A DNA stretch of 64,000 bases from Haemophilus haemolyticus (lineage in GTDB: Bacteria; Pseudomonadota; Gammaproteobacteria; Enterobacterales; Pasteurellaceae): positions 868,001 to 932,000 of the forward strand of contig NZ_CP031240.1 of assembly GCF_003351405.1 (NCBI RefSeq), in the 5' to 3' direction. The position numbers and the translations under genes were made by a program. A model generated the notes under the pieces. It saw nothing but the letters and a program-made list of their open reading frames with translations. It did no database searches and had not been told where the DNA came from. Positions 1 to 10,295 of the stretch are shown here, one piece after another (positions within the stretch are counted from its first letter, which is position 1; every line of letters starts with the position of its first letter).

Positions 1-677
1 CTTTATTAACCGCAGCAGCAATTCCAGCTATGGCAGGAAAAACTGAGCCTTATACCCAATCAGGTACAAATGCACGTGAAATGTTGCAAGAACAACCAAT
101 TCACTGGATCTCAGTAGATCAAATTAAAAAAGAATTAGAAGGTAAAGGCCCAATTAATGTCAGCTTTGATATTGATGATACCGTACTTTTCACTAGCTCT
201 TGTTTCTATTATGGTCAACAAAAATATTCTCCAGGTAAACAAGACTATTTGAAAAACCAAGATTTCTGGAATGAAGTTAACGCAGGTTGCGATAAATATT
301 CCATTCCAAAACAAATCGCAGCTGATTTGATTAAAATGCACCAAGAGCGCGGGGACCAAATTTATTTTATTACAGGTCGTACAGCAGGGAACGTGGATGG
401 TGTAACGCCTATATTACAAAAAGCATTTGATATTAAAAATATGCACCCTGTTGAATTTATGGGCGGACGTGAGCGCACAACTAAATACAACAAAACCCCA
501 GGCATTATTGCGCACAAAGTGACCATTCACTATGGCGACAGCGATGATGATGTATTAGCAGCTAAAGAAGCGGGTATTCGCGGTATTCGTTTAATGCGTG
601 CTGCAAACTCAACTTATCAACCAATGCCAACTTTAGGTGGCTATGGTGAAGAAGTGTTAATCAATTCAAGCTATTAA
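1..677 (+). CDS. aphA: Class B acid phosphatase AphA (5' end outside window)
   Basis: HAD-type periplasmic non-specific acid phosphatase that releases phosphate from organic phosphomonoesters, including nucleotides. The frame is already open at base 3 and reads through LLTAAAIPAMAG, the end of a signal peptide, so the true start lies before the window and the Met at base 30 is internal. The class B motif FDIDDTVLF and the late acidic motif HYGDSDDD are both present, as expected for the Mg-dependent aspartyl nucleophile. The 3' end is intact and is followed by a shared hairpin terminator facing secB. In H. influenzae this enzyme helps use external NMN and nucleotides. Confidence 0.93.
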   Translation, partial: LLTAAAIPAMAGKTEPYTQSGTNAREMLQEQPIHWISVDQIKKELEGKGPINVSFDIDDTVLFTSSCFYYGQQKYSPGKQDYLKNQDFWNEVNAGCDKYSIPKQIAADLIKMHQERGDQIYFITGRTAGNVDGVTPILQKAFDIKNMHPVEFMGGRERTTKYNKTPGIIAHKVTIHYGDSDDDVLAAKEAGIRGIRLMRAANSTYQPMPTLGGYGEEVLINSSY

Positions 678-696
678 TTGACCGCACTTTAACAAC

Positions 697-735
697 AAAA
701 AAGGCAAGTTAGGATTCCTAGCTTGCCTTTTGTTT
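697..735. terminator. Bidirectional hairpin terminator aphA / secB
   Basis: Inverted repeat AAAGGCAAG ... CTTGCCTTT with A-rich and T-rich flanks lies between convergent aphA and secB, so it can end both transcripts. A single uptake signal (ACCGCACTT) lies just before it. Confidence 0.75.
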
Positions 736-745
736 TACCAATTAA

Positions 746-1255
746 TTAGTGTTTAGTTTGACCTTCTTCAGATTTTTCTTCTGCATTTTCTGCTTGTTGA
801 CGATTCATATATTCAACAAACAATGCATCAAAGTTTACTGGAGATAAATTCAACGCAGGGAACGTGCCGCGATTGACTAAGTTAGACACTAATTCACGCG
901 CATAAGGAAAAAGCATATTCGGGCATTGAGAAGTTAAACAATGCGCCATTTGAACATCTTCTAAACCGCTAATCGTGAACACACCCGCTTGTTTTACTTC
1001 ACAAATAAATGCGACATCACCACTATCTTCAAGTGTAGTTTCAACAGAAATGTTTAATACTACTTCATATAAGTCATCACCAACTTGGGTTGTTTCGGTG
1101 CTTAAATCAAAACCAAGTTTTGGTTTCCATTCTTGTTGGAAAATATGTGGAAGATTTGGTGCTTCAAAAGACACATCTTTCACATAAATGCGTTGAATTT
1201 GGAGAACGGGTTGTTGTTGTTCTGTTGCTGCAACGTCTTGTTTTTGTTCTGACAT
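746..1255 (-). CDS. secB: Protein-export chaperone SecB
   Basis: Cytosolic tetrameric chaperone that holds precursor proteins unfolded and passes them to SecA at the Sec translocon. The 169-residue length and the stretch [19 protein letters not shown] followed by the [19 protein letters not shown] region are diagnostic of SecB. The C-terminal tail is acidic and Gln-rich. It lies 10 bp downstream of the rhodanese-like gene on the same strand, which suggests one transcript; E. coli also places a rhodanese-like gene (yibN) close to secB. Confidence 0.97.
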   Translation of the reverse strand: MSEQKQDVAATEQQQPVLQIQRIYVKDVSFEAPNLPHIFQQEWKPKLGFDLSTETTQVGDDLYEVVLNISVETTLEDSGDVAFICEVKQAGVFTISGLEDVQMAHCLTSQCPNMLFPYARELVSNLVNRGTFPALNLSPVNFDALFVEYMNRQQAENAEEKSEEGQTKH

Positions 1256-1265
1256 TTTCTATTCC

Positions 1266-1712
1266 TTATTTATGTTTTTTAACTAAAGGTAAATTTGCCG
1301 CTGCCCATGCAGAAATGCCTTCTTTTAATACAAACACACGGTTAAAACCTTGTTTCGCTAAAAGCGTAGCTGAAGCTGGTGCGGAAACACCGTTAATATC
1401 TACCAACACAATTGCTTTCTCTTTGTGTTGTTCAATTTTACCGATGTTTTGATTTTTAATTTCGCTTGGAAGTAAATTAATGCTATCAATGATATGACCA
1501 CGTTGAAATTCTTCAAGGCTACGTAAATCCACCACAATAGCTTCATCCGCATTTATTAAACGAATTACCTCATTGTGAGTAATTACTTTAAATTTACTCG
1601 TTGCGCCTTTATAGAAGGTATAAATTACCATCACGAAAATCGCAAACCAAGAAACCGCTAAAAGAGTATGTTTTTGAGCAAACTCTGTTGCCATTGGGAT
1701 AAATTCTTGCAT
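1266..1712 (-). CDS. Membrane-anchored rhodanese-like protein (YibN type)
   Basis: 148 residues: one N-terminal membrane helix (about residues 15-36) followed by a cytoplasmic rhodanese fold with the motifs [15 protein letters not shown] and [19 protein letters not shown]. The loop that normally carries the catalytic Cys reads [13 protein letters not shown] and has no Cys, so sulfurtransferase activity is doubtful; E. coli YibN looks similar here. It is probably co-transcribed with secB, immediately downstream. Its role is unknown; a part in membrane protein quality control or export is only inferred from the neighbour. Confidence 0.8.
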   Translation of the reverse strand: MQEFIPMATEFAQKHTLLAVSWFAIFVMVIYTFYKGATSKFKVITHNEVIRLINADEAIVVDLRSLEEFQRGHIIDSINLLPSEIKNQNIGKIEQHKEKAIVLVDINGVSAPASATLLAKQGFNRVFVLKEGISAWAAANLPLVKKHK

Positions 1713-1836
1713 TGTTTTCTCTACTGATTAAGTACGTCAAAATAGGGCTCAAGTATAACCGCACTTGAGTTATCTTTCAAAAAAATTATGCTTAAATTCC
1801 GTACTTGCATAAAGGTTATACAATCAACAAAAAATT

Positions 1837-1854
1837 ATGTGATCAGGATCATAA
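1837..1854. promoter_or_regulatory. CRP/FNR-like site upstream of ansB
   Basis: The near-palindrome TGTGATCAGGATCATA (1838-1853) matches the CRP consensus TGTGA-N6-TCACA and also the FNR pattern TGAT-N4-ATCA. It is centred about 88 bp before the ansB start codon. E. coli ansB is controlled by both CRP and FNR, so a dual-type site is plausible here. Confidence 0.6.
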
Positions 1855-1933
1855 ATTTACTTTTTCATTATTCATGAATAACTCAATTTAGTTAGATTAT
1901 TGGAAAGGAATTTTTATTCATTAGGAGAAATCT

Positions 1934-2983
1934 ATGAAATTAACTAAATTAGCCTTACATACTTTATTTGGTCTAGGTGTTTCAATAGCAAATGCTGCTG
2001 ACTTACCAAATATTACAATCTTGGCAACGGGTGGTACTATTGCAGGAAGCGGGCAAAGTTCGGTAAATTCTGCGTATAAAGCTGGACAATTAAGTATTGA
2101 TACTTTAATTGAAGCTGTACCAGAAATGAAAAATATTGCCAACATTAAAGGTGAGCAAATTGTAAAAATAGGTTCACAAGACATGAATGACGAAGTCTGG
2201 CTAAAACTTGCAAAAGCCATCAATGCTCAATGTAAAAGTACTGATGGATTTGTCATTACCCATGGTACAGATACCATGGAAGAGACAGCTTATTTCTTAG
2301 ATTTAACCGTAAAATGTGAAAAACCGGTTGTTCTCGTAGGGGCAATGCGTCCTGCAACAGAAAAAAGTGCTGATGGTCCATTAAATCTTTACAATGCAGC
2401 TGTTGTCGCAGCAGACAAAAAATCGAGTGGTCGTGGTGTTTTAGTCGCAATGAATAATGAAGTACTAGGTGCTCGCGATGTCACAAAAACCAGTACGACC
2501 GCAGTGCAAACTTTCCATTCACCAAATTATGGTTCTCTAGGCTATATTCATAACAGCAAAGTGGACTATGAACGTTCCCCAGAAAGCAAACATACCATCA
2601 ACACTCCGTTTAACGTAGAAAAATTAGATAGCCTACCAAAAGTGGGGATTATTTATGCTTATTCAAATACACCAGTTGAACCACTAAACGCATTACTCAA
2701 TGCAAGCTATCAAAGGATAGTCTCTGCTGGAGTTGGCAATGGAAATGTTAATGCTGCACACTTAGAGCGCTTAGAAAAAGCCGCGAAAGATGGCGTCGTT
2801 GTAGTTCGTTCTTCTCGTGTACCAACTGGCTATACAACTCGTGATGCTGAAGTTGATGATAGTAAATATGGCTTTGTAGCATCAGGTACTTTAAATCCAC
2901 AAAAAGCCCGTGTGCTGTTGCAATTAGCTTTAACTCAAACTAAAGATCCAAAAATAATTCAACAATATTTCGAAGACTTCTAA
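1934..2983 (+). CDS. ansB: Periplasmic L-asparaginase II
   Basis: Hydrolyses L-asparagine to aspartate and ammonia in the periplasm. The protein has 349 residues and a signal peptide ending near SIANAA. The two catalytic signatures of type II asparaginases are present: ILATGGTIAGSG with the nucleophile Thr, and VITHGTDTMEETAYF with the second Thr/Asp/Lys set. The start is supported by TTAGGAGAAATCT just upstream. The aspartate produced can feed the AspA-fumarate respiration route; aspA is also in this window and carries a similar CRP-type site. It ends in a terminator made of an inverted pair of uptake signals. Confidence 0.95.
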   Translation: MKLTKLALHTLFGLGVSIANAADLPNITILATGGTIAGSGQSSVNSAYKAGQLSIDTLIEAVPEMKNIANIKGEQIVKIGSQDMNDEVWLKLAKAINAQCKSTDGFVITHGTDTMEETAYFLDLTVKCEKPVVLVGAMRPATEKSADGPLNLYNAAVVAADKKSSGRGVLVAMNNEVLGARDVTKTSTTAVQTFHSPNYGSLGYIHNSKVDYERSPESKHTINTPFNVEKLDSLPKVGIIYAYSNTPVEPLNALLNASYQRIVSAGVGNGNVNAAHLERLEKAAKDGVVVVRSSRVPTGYTTRDAEVDDSKYGFVASGTLNPQKARVLLQLALTQTKDPKIIQQYFEDF

Positions 2984-3000
2984 GAGCAATTGCAATAAAC

Positions 3001-3064
3001 AAAAGTGCGGTTAATTTCTAAAGAGTTTTAATACCTCTCAAAATTGACCGCACTTTCATTTTTT
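3001..3064. terminator. Uptake-signal pair terminator between ansB and the MerP-like gene
   Basis: AAAAGTGCGGT at 3001-3011 and ACCGCACTTT at 3047-3056 form an inverted repeat with a 35-base loop, followed by a T-run. It lies between convergent genes and can act on both strands. It is a typical Haemophilus paired-USS terminator. Confidence 0.65.
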
Positions 3065-3071
3065 AAACGTT

Positions 3072-3350
3072 TTACTTAACTACTTCCGCCGTATATTCCA
3101 ATTTATGAATCGCATCGAATAGTTGCTGGTTTGTGACTTTTGGATCTTCCACAACCGTAACTAAACCATCTTTAATAGATGCTTTCGTTGAAATCACGCC
3201 ATCAATATTTCGTAACTCTTTATTCACTAAGTAAGCGCAAAGCTGGCAATTCATTTCTTTTACTTTTAGCACAATTTGTTTAGTTTCATTCGCATGAGCG
3301 AAAGAAATTGCAAACAGCGAAAGCAAAAGTACGGTACATAATTTCTTCAT
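3072..3350 (-). CDS. MerP-like periplasmic heavy-metal-associated protein
   Basis: 92 residues with a signal peptide (cleavage after SFAHA) and a single HMA ferredoxin-like domain. The metal-binding loop is MNCQLC, a CxxC motif in the position of the MerP/Atx1 GMTCxxC loop. It is likely to bind a soft metal ion in the periplasm and pass it to the MerT-like protein encoded 8 bp upstream. No merR or merA is present here, so mercury detoxification is not shown; copper or another thiol-linked metal is equally possible. Confidence 0.8.
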   Translation of the reverse strand: MKKLCTVLLLSLFAISFAHANETKQIVLKVKEMNCQLCAYLVNKELRNIDGVISTKASIKDGLVTVVEDPKVTNQQLFDAIHKLEYTAEVVK

Positions 3351-3358
3351 TTTTATTC

Positions 3359-3721
3359 CTAATTAGCTAATTCTAAAATCCAAGGCAAAATTGTTGGATA
3401 GGTTAAGAAAAAAATCATCACGATAAATACAATCCAATATAAAACGATGAGTTTTTTACGGGAAATATATTTGCTACAAATGATTTTTTTGGAAAACATC
3501 AACAGCCAAAATCCATAGGTAAAGGCACATAATGAAATAATAAGCATAGGAATACGCAAATAATCATATTCGCCTAAGCCAATCAACCAAGTAGACGATA
3601 CGCCGAACACTAAATAAATTAATGGTGCGATGCAGCACAAAGTTGAAGCCACCGCGGCACTAAGTGCGGTGGCTATGGCAACCCAAAAGGATTTATTAGA
3701 GTTTTTTAGAGACGTAGTCAT
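3359..3721 (-). CDS. MerT-like membrane protein
   Basis: About 120 residues with three or four membrane helices. The first helix carries a vicinal cysteine pair in [15 protein letters not shown], as in the MerT mercuric transporter, whose TM1 Cys pair receives the ion from MerP. I chose the Met at 3721 ([10 protein letters not shown]); an earlier in-frame Met at 3742 would lengthen the overlap with the upstream gene. The start overlaps the end of the transglutaminase-like gene, so the three genes appear translationally linked. Substrate not certain. Confidence 0.75.
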   Translation of the reverse strand: MTTSLKNSNKSFWVAIATALSAAVASTLCCIAPLIYLVFGVSSTWLIGLGEYDYLRIPMLIISLCAFTYGFWLLMFSKKIICSKYISRKKLIVLYWIVFIVMIFFLTYPTILPWILELAN

Positions 3722-4805
3722 ATTTAAATTCTTTTGGATCAAAGGAATTTAACGGATCGCCACCCACTTCAGCATACGGATAGCCGAAGTTATTGATTGG
3801 AGCCAGTTCTGGTTGTGGATATAAATCGAAGTCACGGGCATGATTAAATCCCACCCAGTTTGCTTCCCAGTTACCAAACAAATATTTTGCTACGGCTTGT
3901 GTATCTTTATCTTCAACAGATTTTTTCTCTGCTAAACGCATTTTGGCAACGTCAGCGGAATCAATAGGTACCCATCCAAACCCAGCAAGGTAGAATTCAG
4001 CTCGGCAGTGTTGGCCACCACTTACGTTTGCGATGCCTTGTTCATTTGCGCTACCGAAAGCACCTTTGGAATATTTGCCCATTTTCTCTGCCGCACCTAA
4101 GCGAATACCAAAAATTTCACGAGCTGGGATGCCTGCCGCACGAGCAAGCGCCACAAATACAGAATTAATATCGGTACATTTACCTTTTAATACGCCAGTG
4201 GTAAGAATTTTTTCTACATCGCCGTCACCACAACCTAATACAGAATTATCACGTTCCATATTTTTTACGATCCAATGGTGAATAAGTTCTGCTTTTTTCA
4301 ATGGATTAATTTCTTTACCTACGATTTTGTCAGCAAATTCTTTCACTATGCCATCAGTTTTAATGTGTTGAGTCGCTTTTAAGTATTCTTGTACATCCAC
4401 GGAATACTGAATATCTTTTGGCGGAGTATAATTCTCTAAAGCACCTTTCACCATCGGTTCACGGTCTTTTGTTTCAATGACCATAGTGACTTTTAAATCA
4501 CGTTTTTGTGCATCTTTATCCCAAGTAGCAAATAAGGTTTTCGCTCCGTATTTATTGTTTTCTGTTACATAGGCATTCATGTAATTACCTTCAAAGTGAA
4601 TTGATTTCACTTGTTGGTATTCCCCATTAAATGGCAATGGAACCCATAAATTGGTTTGTCCTTGTGAGCCTTTTGGCACAACTAAATCGTAGGTTTGCGT
4701 GAATTCGTAAAGATGGGCGTCTGTATTGTAGTTTGGAATATTGATGTTTGCATGAGCTAACGAGCCACATGCAGAAAGCACCGCAACGGCGATAAGTTTC
4801 TTCAT
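3696..4805 (-). CDS. Secreted transglutaminase-like protein
   Basis: 369 residues with the N-terminal export signal [24 protein letters not shown] could serve as a lipobox, otherwise cleavage after AHA is likely. A transglutaminase/protease-like core holds the Cys-His-Asp triad: Cys in [21 protein letters not shown], His in [12 protein letters not shown] and Asp in WVPIDSADV. These bacterial proteins probably act as peptidases or cross-linking enzymes, but the substrate is unknown. It is the first gene of the set with MerT-like and MerP-like proteins, an arrangement I recall from other H. influenzae genomes. Confidence 0.82.
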   Translation of the reverse strand: MKKLIAVAVLSACGSLAHANINIPNYNTDAHLYEFTQTYDLVVPKGSQGQTNLWVPLPFNGEYQQVKSIHFEGNYMNAYVTENNKYGAKTLFATWDKDAQKRDLKVTMVIETKDREPMVKGALENYTPPKDIQYSVDVQEYLKATQHIKTDGIVKEFADKIVGKEINPLKKAELIHHWIVKNMERDNSVLGCGDGDVEKILTTGVLKGKCTDINSVFVALARAAGIPAREIFGIRLGAAEKMGKYSKGAFGSANEQGIANVSGGQHCRAEFYLAGFGWVPIDSADVAKMRLAEKKSVEDKDTQAVAKYLFGNWEANWVGFNHARDFDLYPQPELAPINNFGYPYAEVGGDPLNSFDPKEFKYDYVSKKL

Positions 4806-5038
4806 GAAGAGATCCTCTAGTTAATAATAGTTAAACTTAACATATTAGATAAACTAATACGCCACTATGCTAACGGATTTTTGAGCAATAATTCAACCGT
4901 TTTGCATAAACTTTTTATTTTTCTTATATAAAAATATTTTATTTTCCAACCGCACTTTCCTTCTAACATTTGACACCCCTAGCCCTTACACCTATTATTT
5001 CGTAGTTATTTATTTAAGATTTACGGAACAAAATAATT

Positions 5039-8000
5039 ATGGTGAATAAAACCGCTCAACTTAAACAAGCTCTAGAAAATCGTATTCTCATTTTAGACGG
5101 TGCGATGGGGACGATGATCCAAAAATATAAACTGACGGAAGCCGATTTTAGAGGCGAGAAGTTTAAGGAAAGTGCGGTCGATTTACGCGGTAATAATGAT
5201 TTACTGACATTGACTCAGCCACTGCTAATTTCCGCTATTCATGAGAAATATTTGGCAGCGGGTGCCGATATTATTGAAACCAATACTTTTAGTTCAACTA
5301 CGATTGCTCAAGCGGATTACGACTTGCAATCTATTGCTTATGAACTCAATTTTGTTGGCGCAAAATTAGCTCGTTTGGCAGCAGATAAATATAGCACGCC
5401 AGAAAAACCTCGCTTTGTCGCAGGCGTGTTAGGGCCAACAAACCGTACAGCCTCCATTTCACCCGATGTAAATGATCCCGGTTTCCGCAATGTGACTTTT
5501 ATGGAGTTGGTGGATGCTTATGCCCAAGCAACAAAAGGCTTAATTGAAGGTGGTGCGGATTTAATTATGATCGAAACCATTTTCGACACGCTTAACGCTA
5601 AAGCTGCAGTTTTCGCCATTGAAAGTGTATTCGAAGAATTAGGCGTAGAATTGCCAATCATGGTTTCCGGCACCATTACCGATGCTTCTGGTCGTACGCT
5701 TTCAGGGCAAACCACTGAAGCGTTCTACAACTCGCTTCGTCACGCAAAACCGCTCACTTTTGGTTTGAACTGTGCGTTAGGTCCAAAAGAATTACGCCAA
5801 TATGTAGAGCAGCTTTCAAAAATCAGTGAAACCTATGTTTCTGTGCATCCGAACGCGGGCTTGCCAAATGCTTTTGGTGGTTATGATTTAGGGGCAGAAG
5901 AGATGGCGGCTCACTTAAAAGAGTGGGCAGAAAGTGGTTTTGTGAACATTATCGGCGGTTGTTGCGGCACCACACCGGAACACATTAAAGCCTTTGCTGA
6001 GGCGGTAGAAAACATTCCACCACGCAAATTACCACAAATCAAAACCGCGATGCGTTTATCGGGTTTAGAACCACTCAATATTGACGATGAAAGCCTGTTC
6101 GTGAACGTGGGTGAACGTAATAATGTAACTGGTTCAGCAAAATTTAAACGTTTAATTAAAGAAGACAAATTTGCAGAAGCTATTGAAATTGCCATCGACC
6201 AAGTAGAAAACGGCGCGCAAGTCATCGACGTGAACATGGACGAAGCCTTGCTCGACGGCAAAAAATGCATGACCCGTTTCCTCAACATTATGGCGACGGA
6301 ACCCGATGCAGCTAAAGTGCCGGTGATGATCGACTCCTCCAAATGGGAAGTGATTGAGGCAGGTTTGCAGTCGGTGCAAGGCAAACCGATTGTGAATTCT
6401 ATTTCCTTAAAAGAGGGCGAGGAAAAATTTATTCATCAGGCTAAATTGGTGCGTAAATACGGTGCAGCCGTTGTGGTAATGGCGTTTGACGAAGTGGGAC
6501 AAGCGGACACCGAAGAGCGAAAAGTCGAAATCTGTACCCGTGCTTATAACATCTTAGTCAACCAAGTAGGCTTCCCGCCAGAAGACATTATTTTCGACCC
6601 GAATATTTTCGCCATCGGCACTGGGATTGAAGAACACAATAACTACGGCGTGGATTTCATTAACGCCACAGGTCGTATTAAACGATCTTTACCGCATGCG
6701 AAAATTTCGGGCGGTGTGTCAAATGTCTCTTTCTCTTTCCGTGGAAATAATGTCATGCGTGAGGCGATTCACGCAGTGTTCCTATATTATGCCATCAAAC
6801 AAGGCATGGATATGGGGATCGTGAACGCAGGACAGCTAGCGATTTACGATGATCTTGATCCTGAATTACGTAATGTGATTGAAGACGCCGTCTTGAACCG
6901 CACACCGGATGGCACAGAACGTTTACTGGATATTGCAGAAAAATATCGCAACCAAGGCAACGATGAAAGTGCGGTGGATTCTGTGGCCGAATGGCGCACT
7001 TGGCCGGTGGAAGAACGTTTAAAACATGCCCTCGTGAAAGGCATTACCACGCACATCATCGAAGACACCGAAGAAGCGCGCCAAAAATTGCCAACGCCGT
7101 TAGAGGTCATCGAAGGTCCGCTCATGGCAGGTATGGACGTGGTAGGTGATTTGTTTGGCGATGGTAAAATGTTCCTGCCTCAAGTGGTGAAATCCGCGCG
7201 CGTGATGAAACAATCCGTGGCGTACTTGGAGCCGTTTATCAACGCCACCAAACAAAAAGGCTCAAGTAATGGAAAAGTGGTGATCGCCACCGTGAAAGGC
7301 GACGTGCATGATATCGGCAAAAACATCGTAAGCGTGGTGTTGCAATGCAATAACTTTGAAGTGATTGATTTAGGCGTTATGGTGCCAGCGGACAAAATCA
7401 TCCAAACCGCTATTGATGAAAAAGCCGACATTATCGGCTTGAGCGGTTTGATTACGCCATCCCTAGACGAAATGGAATACTTCCTCGGCGAAATGACGCG
7501 CCTAGGTTTGAACTTACCAGTGTTGATTGGCGGGGCAACTACATCGAAAGAGCATACTGCGATTAAACTTTATCCAAAATACAAGCAACATGGTGTGTTC
7601 TATACCTCTAATGCATCAAGAGCAGTAACGGTTTGTGCCACGTTGATGAACCCTGAAGGGCGTGCGGCATTGTGGGAACAGTTCAAAAAGGATTACGAGA
7701 AAATCCAGCAATCCTTCGCCAATCGCAAACCACTACGTAAACAACTGAGCATTGAAGAAGCGCGCGCCAATCGTTTTGATGGCTTTAGCGGTGAATGGGC
7801 GGATTATGTTCCACCAACGCCAAAACAAACGGGCATTGTGGAATTCAAAAACGTGCCGATTGCCGAGCTGCGCAAATTTATCGACTGGTCGCCATTCTTC
7901 CGTATTTGGGGCTTGATGGGCGGCTACCCTGATGCCTTTGATTATCCGGAAGGCGGAGAAGAAGCACGCAAAGTGTGGAACGATGCACAAGTGGTATTGG

Positions 8001-8728
8001 ATGAATTAGAGCAAAACCATAAACTCAACCCAAGCGGTATTTTAGGCATTTTCCCTGCCGAACGCGTGGGTGATGATGTGGTGCTTTTCTCTGATGAAGA
8101 ACGCACACAGCCCATTCGCACAGCTTATGGCTTACGCCAACAAACGGAACGTGGCAAAAACAGCAAAAGCCCATTTAACTTCTGCTTAAGCGACTTTGTC
8201 GCCGATCGCGAAAGCGGTAAAAAAGACTGGTTCGGCATGTTCGCCGTGTGCGCTGGTATTGAAGAAATGGATTTAGTGGAAGGCTACAAAGCCGCAGGCG
8301 ATGACTACAATGCCATCTTGCTACAAGCCGTAGGCGACCGCCTCGCCGAAGCCATGGCAGAATACCTGCACTTTGAACTCCGCACCCGCATTTGGGGCTA
8401 CACGCAAGAAGAATTCGACAACCAGGGTTTAATCAACGAAAACTACGTCGGCATCCGCCCTGCGCCGGGTTACCCAAGCTGCCCGGAACACACGGAAAAA
8501 GCCTTGATTTGGGATTTATTAGAAGTAGAACAACGCATCGGCATGAAACTCACCGAAAGCTACGCCATGTGGCCGGCAGCTTCTGTTTGCGGTTGGTACT
8601 TCACTCACCCAGAAAGCAACTATTTCACTCTAGGTCGCATCGATGAAGATCAAGCTCAAGATTATGCCAAACGTAAAGGTTGGGATGAGAGAGAGATGAT
8701 GAAGTGGTTGGGGGTGGCGATGAAGTAA
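5039..8728 (+). CDS. metH: Cobalamin-dependent methionine synthase MetH
   Basis: Transfers the methyl group of 5-methyltetrahydrofolate through methylcobalamin to homocysteine, giving methionine. At 1229 residues it is full length. Order of domains: homocysteine-binding barrel (about 1-330) with zinc ligands in NCALG and [10 protein letters not shown]; pterin-binding barrel (about 350-620); cobalamin module with the DxHxxG motif in [10 protein letters not shown] near residue 755 (base 7301); and the C-terminal SAM-binding activation domain with ELRTRIWGY and [12 protein letters not shown]. No obvious MetJ box was seen upstream. The gene needs B12; the BtuB/F/C/D-like cluster 4-8 kb downstream could supply it. 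Confidence 0.97.
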   Translation: MVNKTAQLKQALENRILILDGAMGTMIQKYKLTEADFRGEKFKESAVDLRGNNDLLTLTQPLLISAIHEKYLAAGADIIETNTFSSTTIAQADYDLQSIAYELNFVGAKLARLAADKYSTPEKPRFVAGVLGPTNRTASISPDVNDPGFRNVTFMELVDAYAQATKGLIEGGADLIMIETIFDTLNAKAAVFAIESVFEELGVELPIMVSGTITDASGRTLSGQTTEAFYNSLRHAKPLTFGLNCALGPKELRQYVEQLSKISETYVSVHPNAGLPNAFGGYDLGAEEMAAHLKEWAESGFVNIIGGCCGTTPEHIKAFAEAVENIPPRKLPQIKTAMRLSGLEPLNIDDESLFVNVGERNNVTGSAKFKRLIKEDKFAEAIEIAIDQVENGAQVIDVNMDEALLDGKKCMTRFLNIMATEPDAAKVPVMIDSSKWEVIEAGLQSVQGKPIVNSISLKEGEEKFIHQAKLVRKYGAAVVVMAFDEVGQADTEERKVEICTRAYNILVNQVGFPPEDIIFDPNIFAIGTGIEEHNNYGVDFINATGRIKRSLPHAKISGGVSNVSFSFRGNNVMREAIHAVFLYYAIKQGMDMGIVNAGQLAIYDDLDPELRNVIEDAVLNRTPDGTERLLDIAEKYRNQGNDESAVDSVAEWRTWPVEERLKHALVKGITTHIIEDTEEARQKLPTPLEVIEGPLMAGMDVVGDLFGDGKMFLPQVVKSARVMKQSVAYLEPFINATKQKGSSNGKVVIATVKGDVHDIGKNIVSVVLQCNNFEVIDLGVMVPADKIIQTAIDEKADIIGLSGLITPSLDEMEYFLGEMTRLGLNLPVLIGGATTSKEHTAIKLYPKYKQHGVFYTSNASRAVTVCATLMNPEGRAALWEQFKKDYEKIQQSFANRKPLRKQLSIEEARANRFDGFSGEWADYVPPTPKQTGIVEFKNVPIAELRKFIDWSPFFRIWGLMGGYPDAFDYPEGGEEARKVWNDAQVVLDELEQNHKLNPSGILGIFPAERVGDDVVLFSDEERTQPIRTAYGLRQQTERGKNSKSPFNFCLSDFVADRESGKKDWFGMFAVCAGIEEMDLVEGYKAAGDDYNAILLQAVGDRLAEAMAEYLHFELRTRIWGYTQEEFDNQGLINENYVGIRPAPGYPSCPEHTEKALIWDLLEVEQRIGMKLTESYAMWPAASVCGWYFTHPESNYFTLGRIDEDQAQDYAKRKGWDEREMMKWLGVAMK

Positions 8729-8769
8729 AAAATCTTTTTTTTTAATTCTTTTTGGGGGTATAATAATAC

Positions 8770-8797
8770 TGTATATAATTACAAACGGGGAGGGGTT
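8770..8797 (+). promoter_or_regulatory. Likely ribosome binding site and promoter region of kwaAB
   Basis: TATAATAATACTGTATATAAT at 8759 onward provides a good -10-like hexamer and ACGGGGAGGGG directly precedes the ATG at 8798, a strong Shine-Dalgarno sequence. The metH stop lies about 70 bases upstream, so the insert seems to carry its own promoter. Confidence 0.5.
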
Positions 8798-9385
8798 ATG
8801 CTTAATAAATTTTCACGCTTCATCCTTACTGCAAGTAGTGTATCACCAGTATGTGGAACTATTGCGTTTCTTGTATGGGTAAAAAGAGATCATGAAACAT
8901 GGAATCTATTAGAACATTTTCTAAATTGGCAATTTAATAATAATGAAGTTCTATTTTTAATTTCTATAGTATTGTTTATTCTTAGTATAGCTTTGTTTCC
9001 TATAGTATTTTTTTACGCTAAAAGAGAAGAAATATGGAGTCATCCTATAGAAATAAGAATAAACTCTATAAAGTCAAAAAATAGTGAAATGACGAGTTAT
9101 TTATTAGGATACTTATTCCCTTTAATCGCTGGTGGAGATCTATTTTCAAATATTTATATTGCTTCTTTTTTTTATGTAATAATGTTTTTTGCAGTATGGT
9201 TTTCAGATACATATGGGTTTAATCCAGTTCTTGCTCTATTAAAATATAAATTTTATGAAGCAGATAGTGAACAAGGGATAGGATTAACTATAATAACTAA
9301 AGGACCTATTCATGACCTAAAAGAAAATATGAATATGGTTCAATTGACAGATTATGCTTATATGCAAGTTATGGAGGAATTATGA
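8798..9385 (+). CDS. kwaA: KwaA-like membrane protein of a Kiwa anti-phage system
   Basis: 195-residue integral membrane protein with about four helices (roughly 8-28, 50-73, 98-117, 121-140) and a C-terminal cytoplasmic segment containing KYKFYEADSEQGIGLTIITK. Length, topology and the pairing with a DUF4868-like protein match KwaA, the membrane component of Kiwa that senses phage infection and recruits KwaB. It overlaps kwaB by four bases (ATGA), which implies translational coupling. The gene is clearly more AT-rich than metH before it, consistent with horizontal gain. The assignment rests on family memory, not on a search. Confidence 0.72.
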   Translation: MLNKFSRFILTASSVSPVCGTIAFLVWVKRDHETWNLLEHFLNWQFNNNEVLFLISIVLFILSIALFPIVFFYAKREEIWSHPIEIRINSIKSKNSEMTSYLLGYLFPLIAGGDLFSNIYIASFFYVIMFFAVWFSDTYGFNPVLALLKYKFYEADSEQGIGLTIITKGPIHDLKENMNMVQLTDYAYMQVMEEL

Positions 9386-10275
9386 AATTTTTTGCAATAT
9401 TGCAAGGCGAGCAGTTTGCTTCTAGAGTAATGAGATTTAAATTAGATCAGACGGCGGAGTCTCTGATAAAGAATATTCTTACAGAAGCTGTAAGTAAATT
9501 TGAATTAGCTAATACAGAGATCCCATTTTCTGCAGACTATACTCCAAGCCAGAATGAGTTATTTATCATAGATGATTTTAATAGTGGAATTGATCTCAAT
9601 GCTCTTTTAGAAAATCCTACTGGAATTCCTATACTCCAATTAGAAGGAGGAAGTGATAGTTTGTCATTAAATGATATCGTGGGAATTATTGCTACTGACA
9701 TTCCAAATAACAGAGTATTAATACAGTATTTTGAAAAAAGAAATATCATTGAGCTATCTCGATCTATTATTCAAAGATTGGTAAATAATCGTTATGAGTT
9801 TGTGGCAGCTACTTCTAATGGAATTTCGATACCAACAGATATATTAGCTATTCTAGATCATAATAAAAAATTAAAGTTCAGATCTTTTCAGAGATTAAGA
9901 CATATCTTTGATATGGATTCGTATTTTAAAGAAGCTACAGATGAAGAGCTAAATAATTTTGTTAATAATTGTTCAAAATTAGAAGTAATACAAGGTTTCG
10001 ATATACAAGAAATTGATGACACAATGATTAGAAAAAAAATAGCTATAATAAATAAAGCTGATATTTTAAATAATTACAGCGTGGATGAATTAAAAGTCGC
10101 TGCTCATAGCATTGGTTATCCCTTACCATTGAATCAATCAGGAGATAAAATTCAATTACCAAATAATAAAAAACAATTTAAAGATCTTCTCCAATTTTTA
10201 AGTTCCAATATCTATGAAGATCCTATTTCACACGCAACAAGAATAACGAATTCTAGTCGTTTATATACAAATTAG
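9382..10275 (+). CDS. kwaB: KwaB-like DUF4868 protein of a Kiwa anti-phage system
   Basis: 297-residue soluble protein without signal or membrane helices. The C-terminal two thirds has the pattern expected for DUF4868: a repeated segment around NRVLIQYFEKRNII, then LKFRSFQRLRHIFDMDSYF followed by KEATDEELNNF. KwaB is the DNA-interacting effector of Kiwa, reported to work with membrane KwaA to stop phage replication or late transcription. It is coupled to kwaA by a 4-base overlap and has the same very low GC content. Next to it lie palindromic repeats and a lone ATPase gene, so the spacer after metH looks like an accessory-gene site. Confidence 0.75.
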   Translation: MKFFAILQGEQFASRVMRFKLDQTAESLIKNILTEAVSKFELANTEIPFSADYTPSQNELFIIDDFNSGIDLNALLENPTGIPILQLEGGSDSLSLNDIVGIIATDIPNNRVLIQYFEKRNIIELSRSIIQRLVNNRYEFVAATSNGISIPTDILAILDHNKKLKFRSFQRLRHIFDMDSYFKEATDEELNNFVNNCSKLEVIQGFDIQEIDDTMIRKKIAIINKADILNNYSVDELKVAAHSIGYPLPLNQSGDKIQLPNNKKQFKDLLQFLSSNIYEDPISHATRITNSSRLYTN

Positions 10276-10295
10276 AATTTTGATACTATTAATAT

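Noticed and set aside
30-677. aphA starting at base 30
   Set aside because: Upstream codons in frame give the end of a signal peptide, so this Met is internal and the gene begins outside the window.
4806-5038. MetJ or MetR box before metH
   Set aside because: No AGACGTCT-type repeats or TGAA-N5-TTCA site could be seen with confidence.
5911-6384. Long minus-strand open frames inside metH and groEL
   Set aside because: They are antisense to highly conserved coding sequence and have no family features or ribosome sites.
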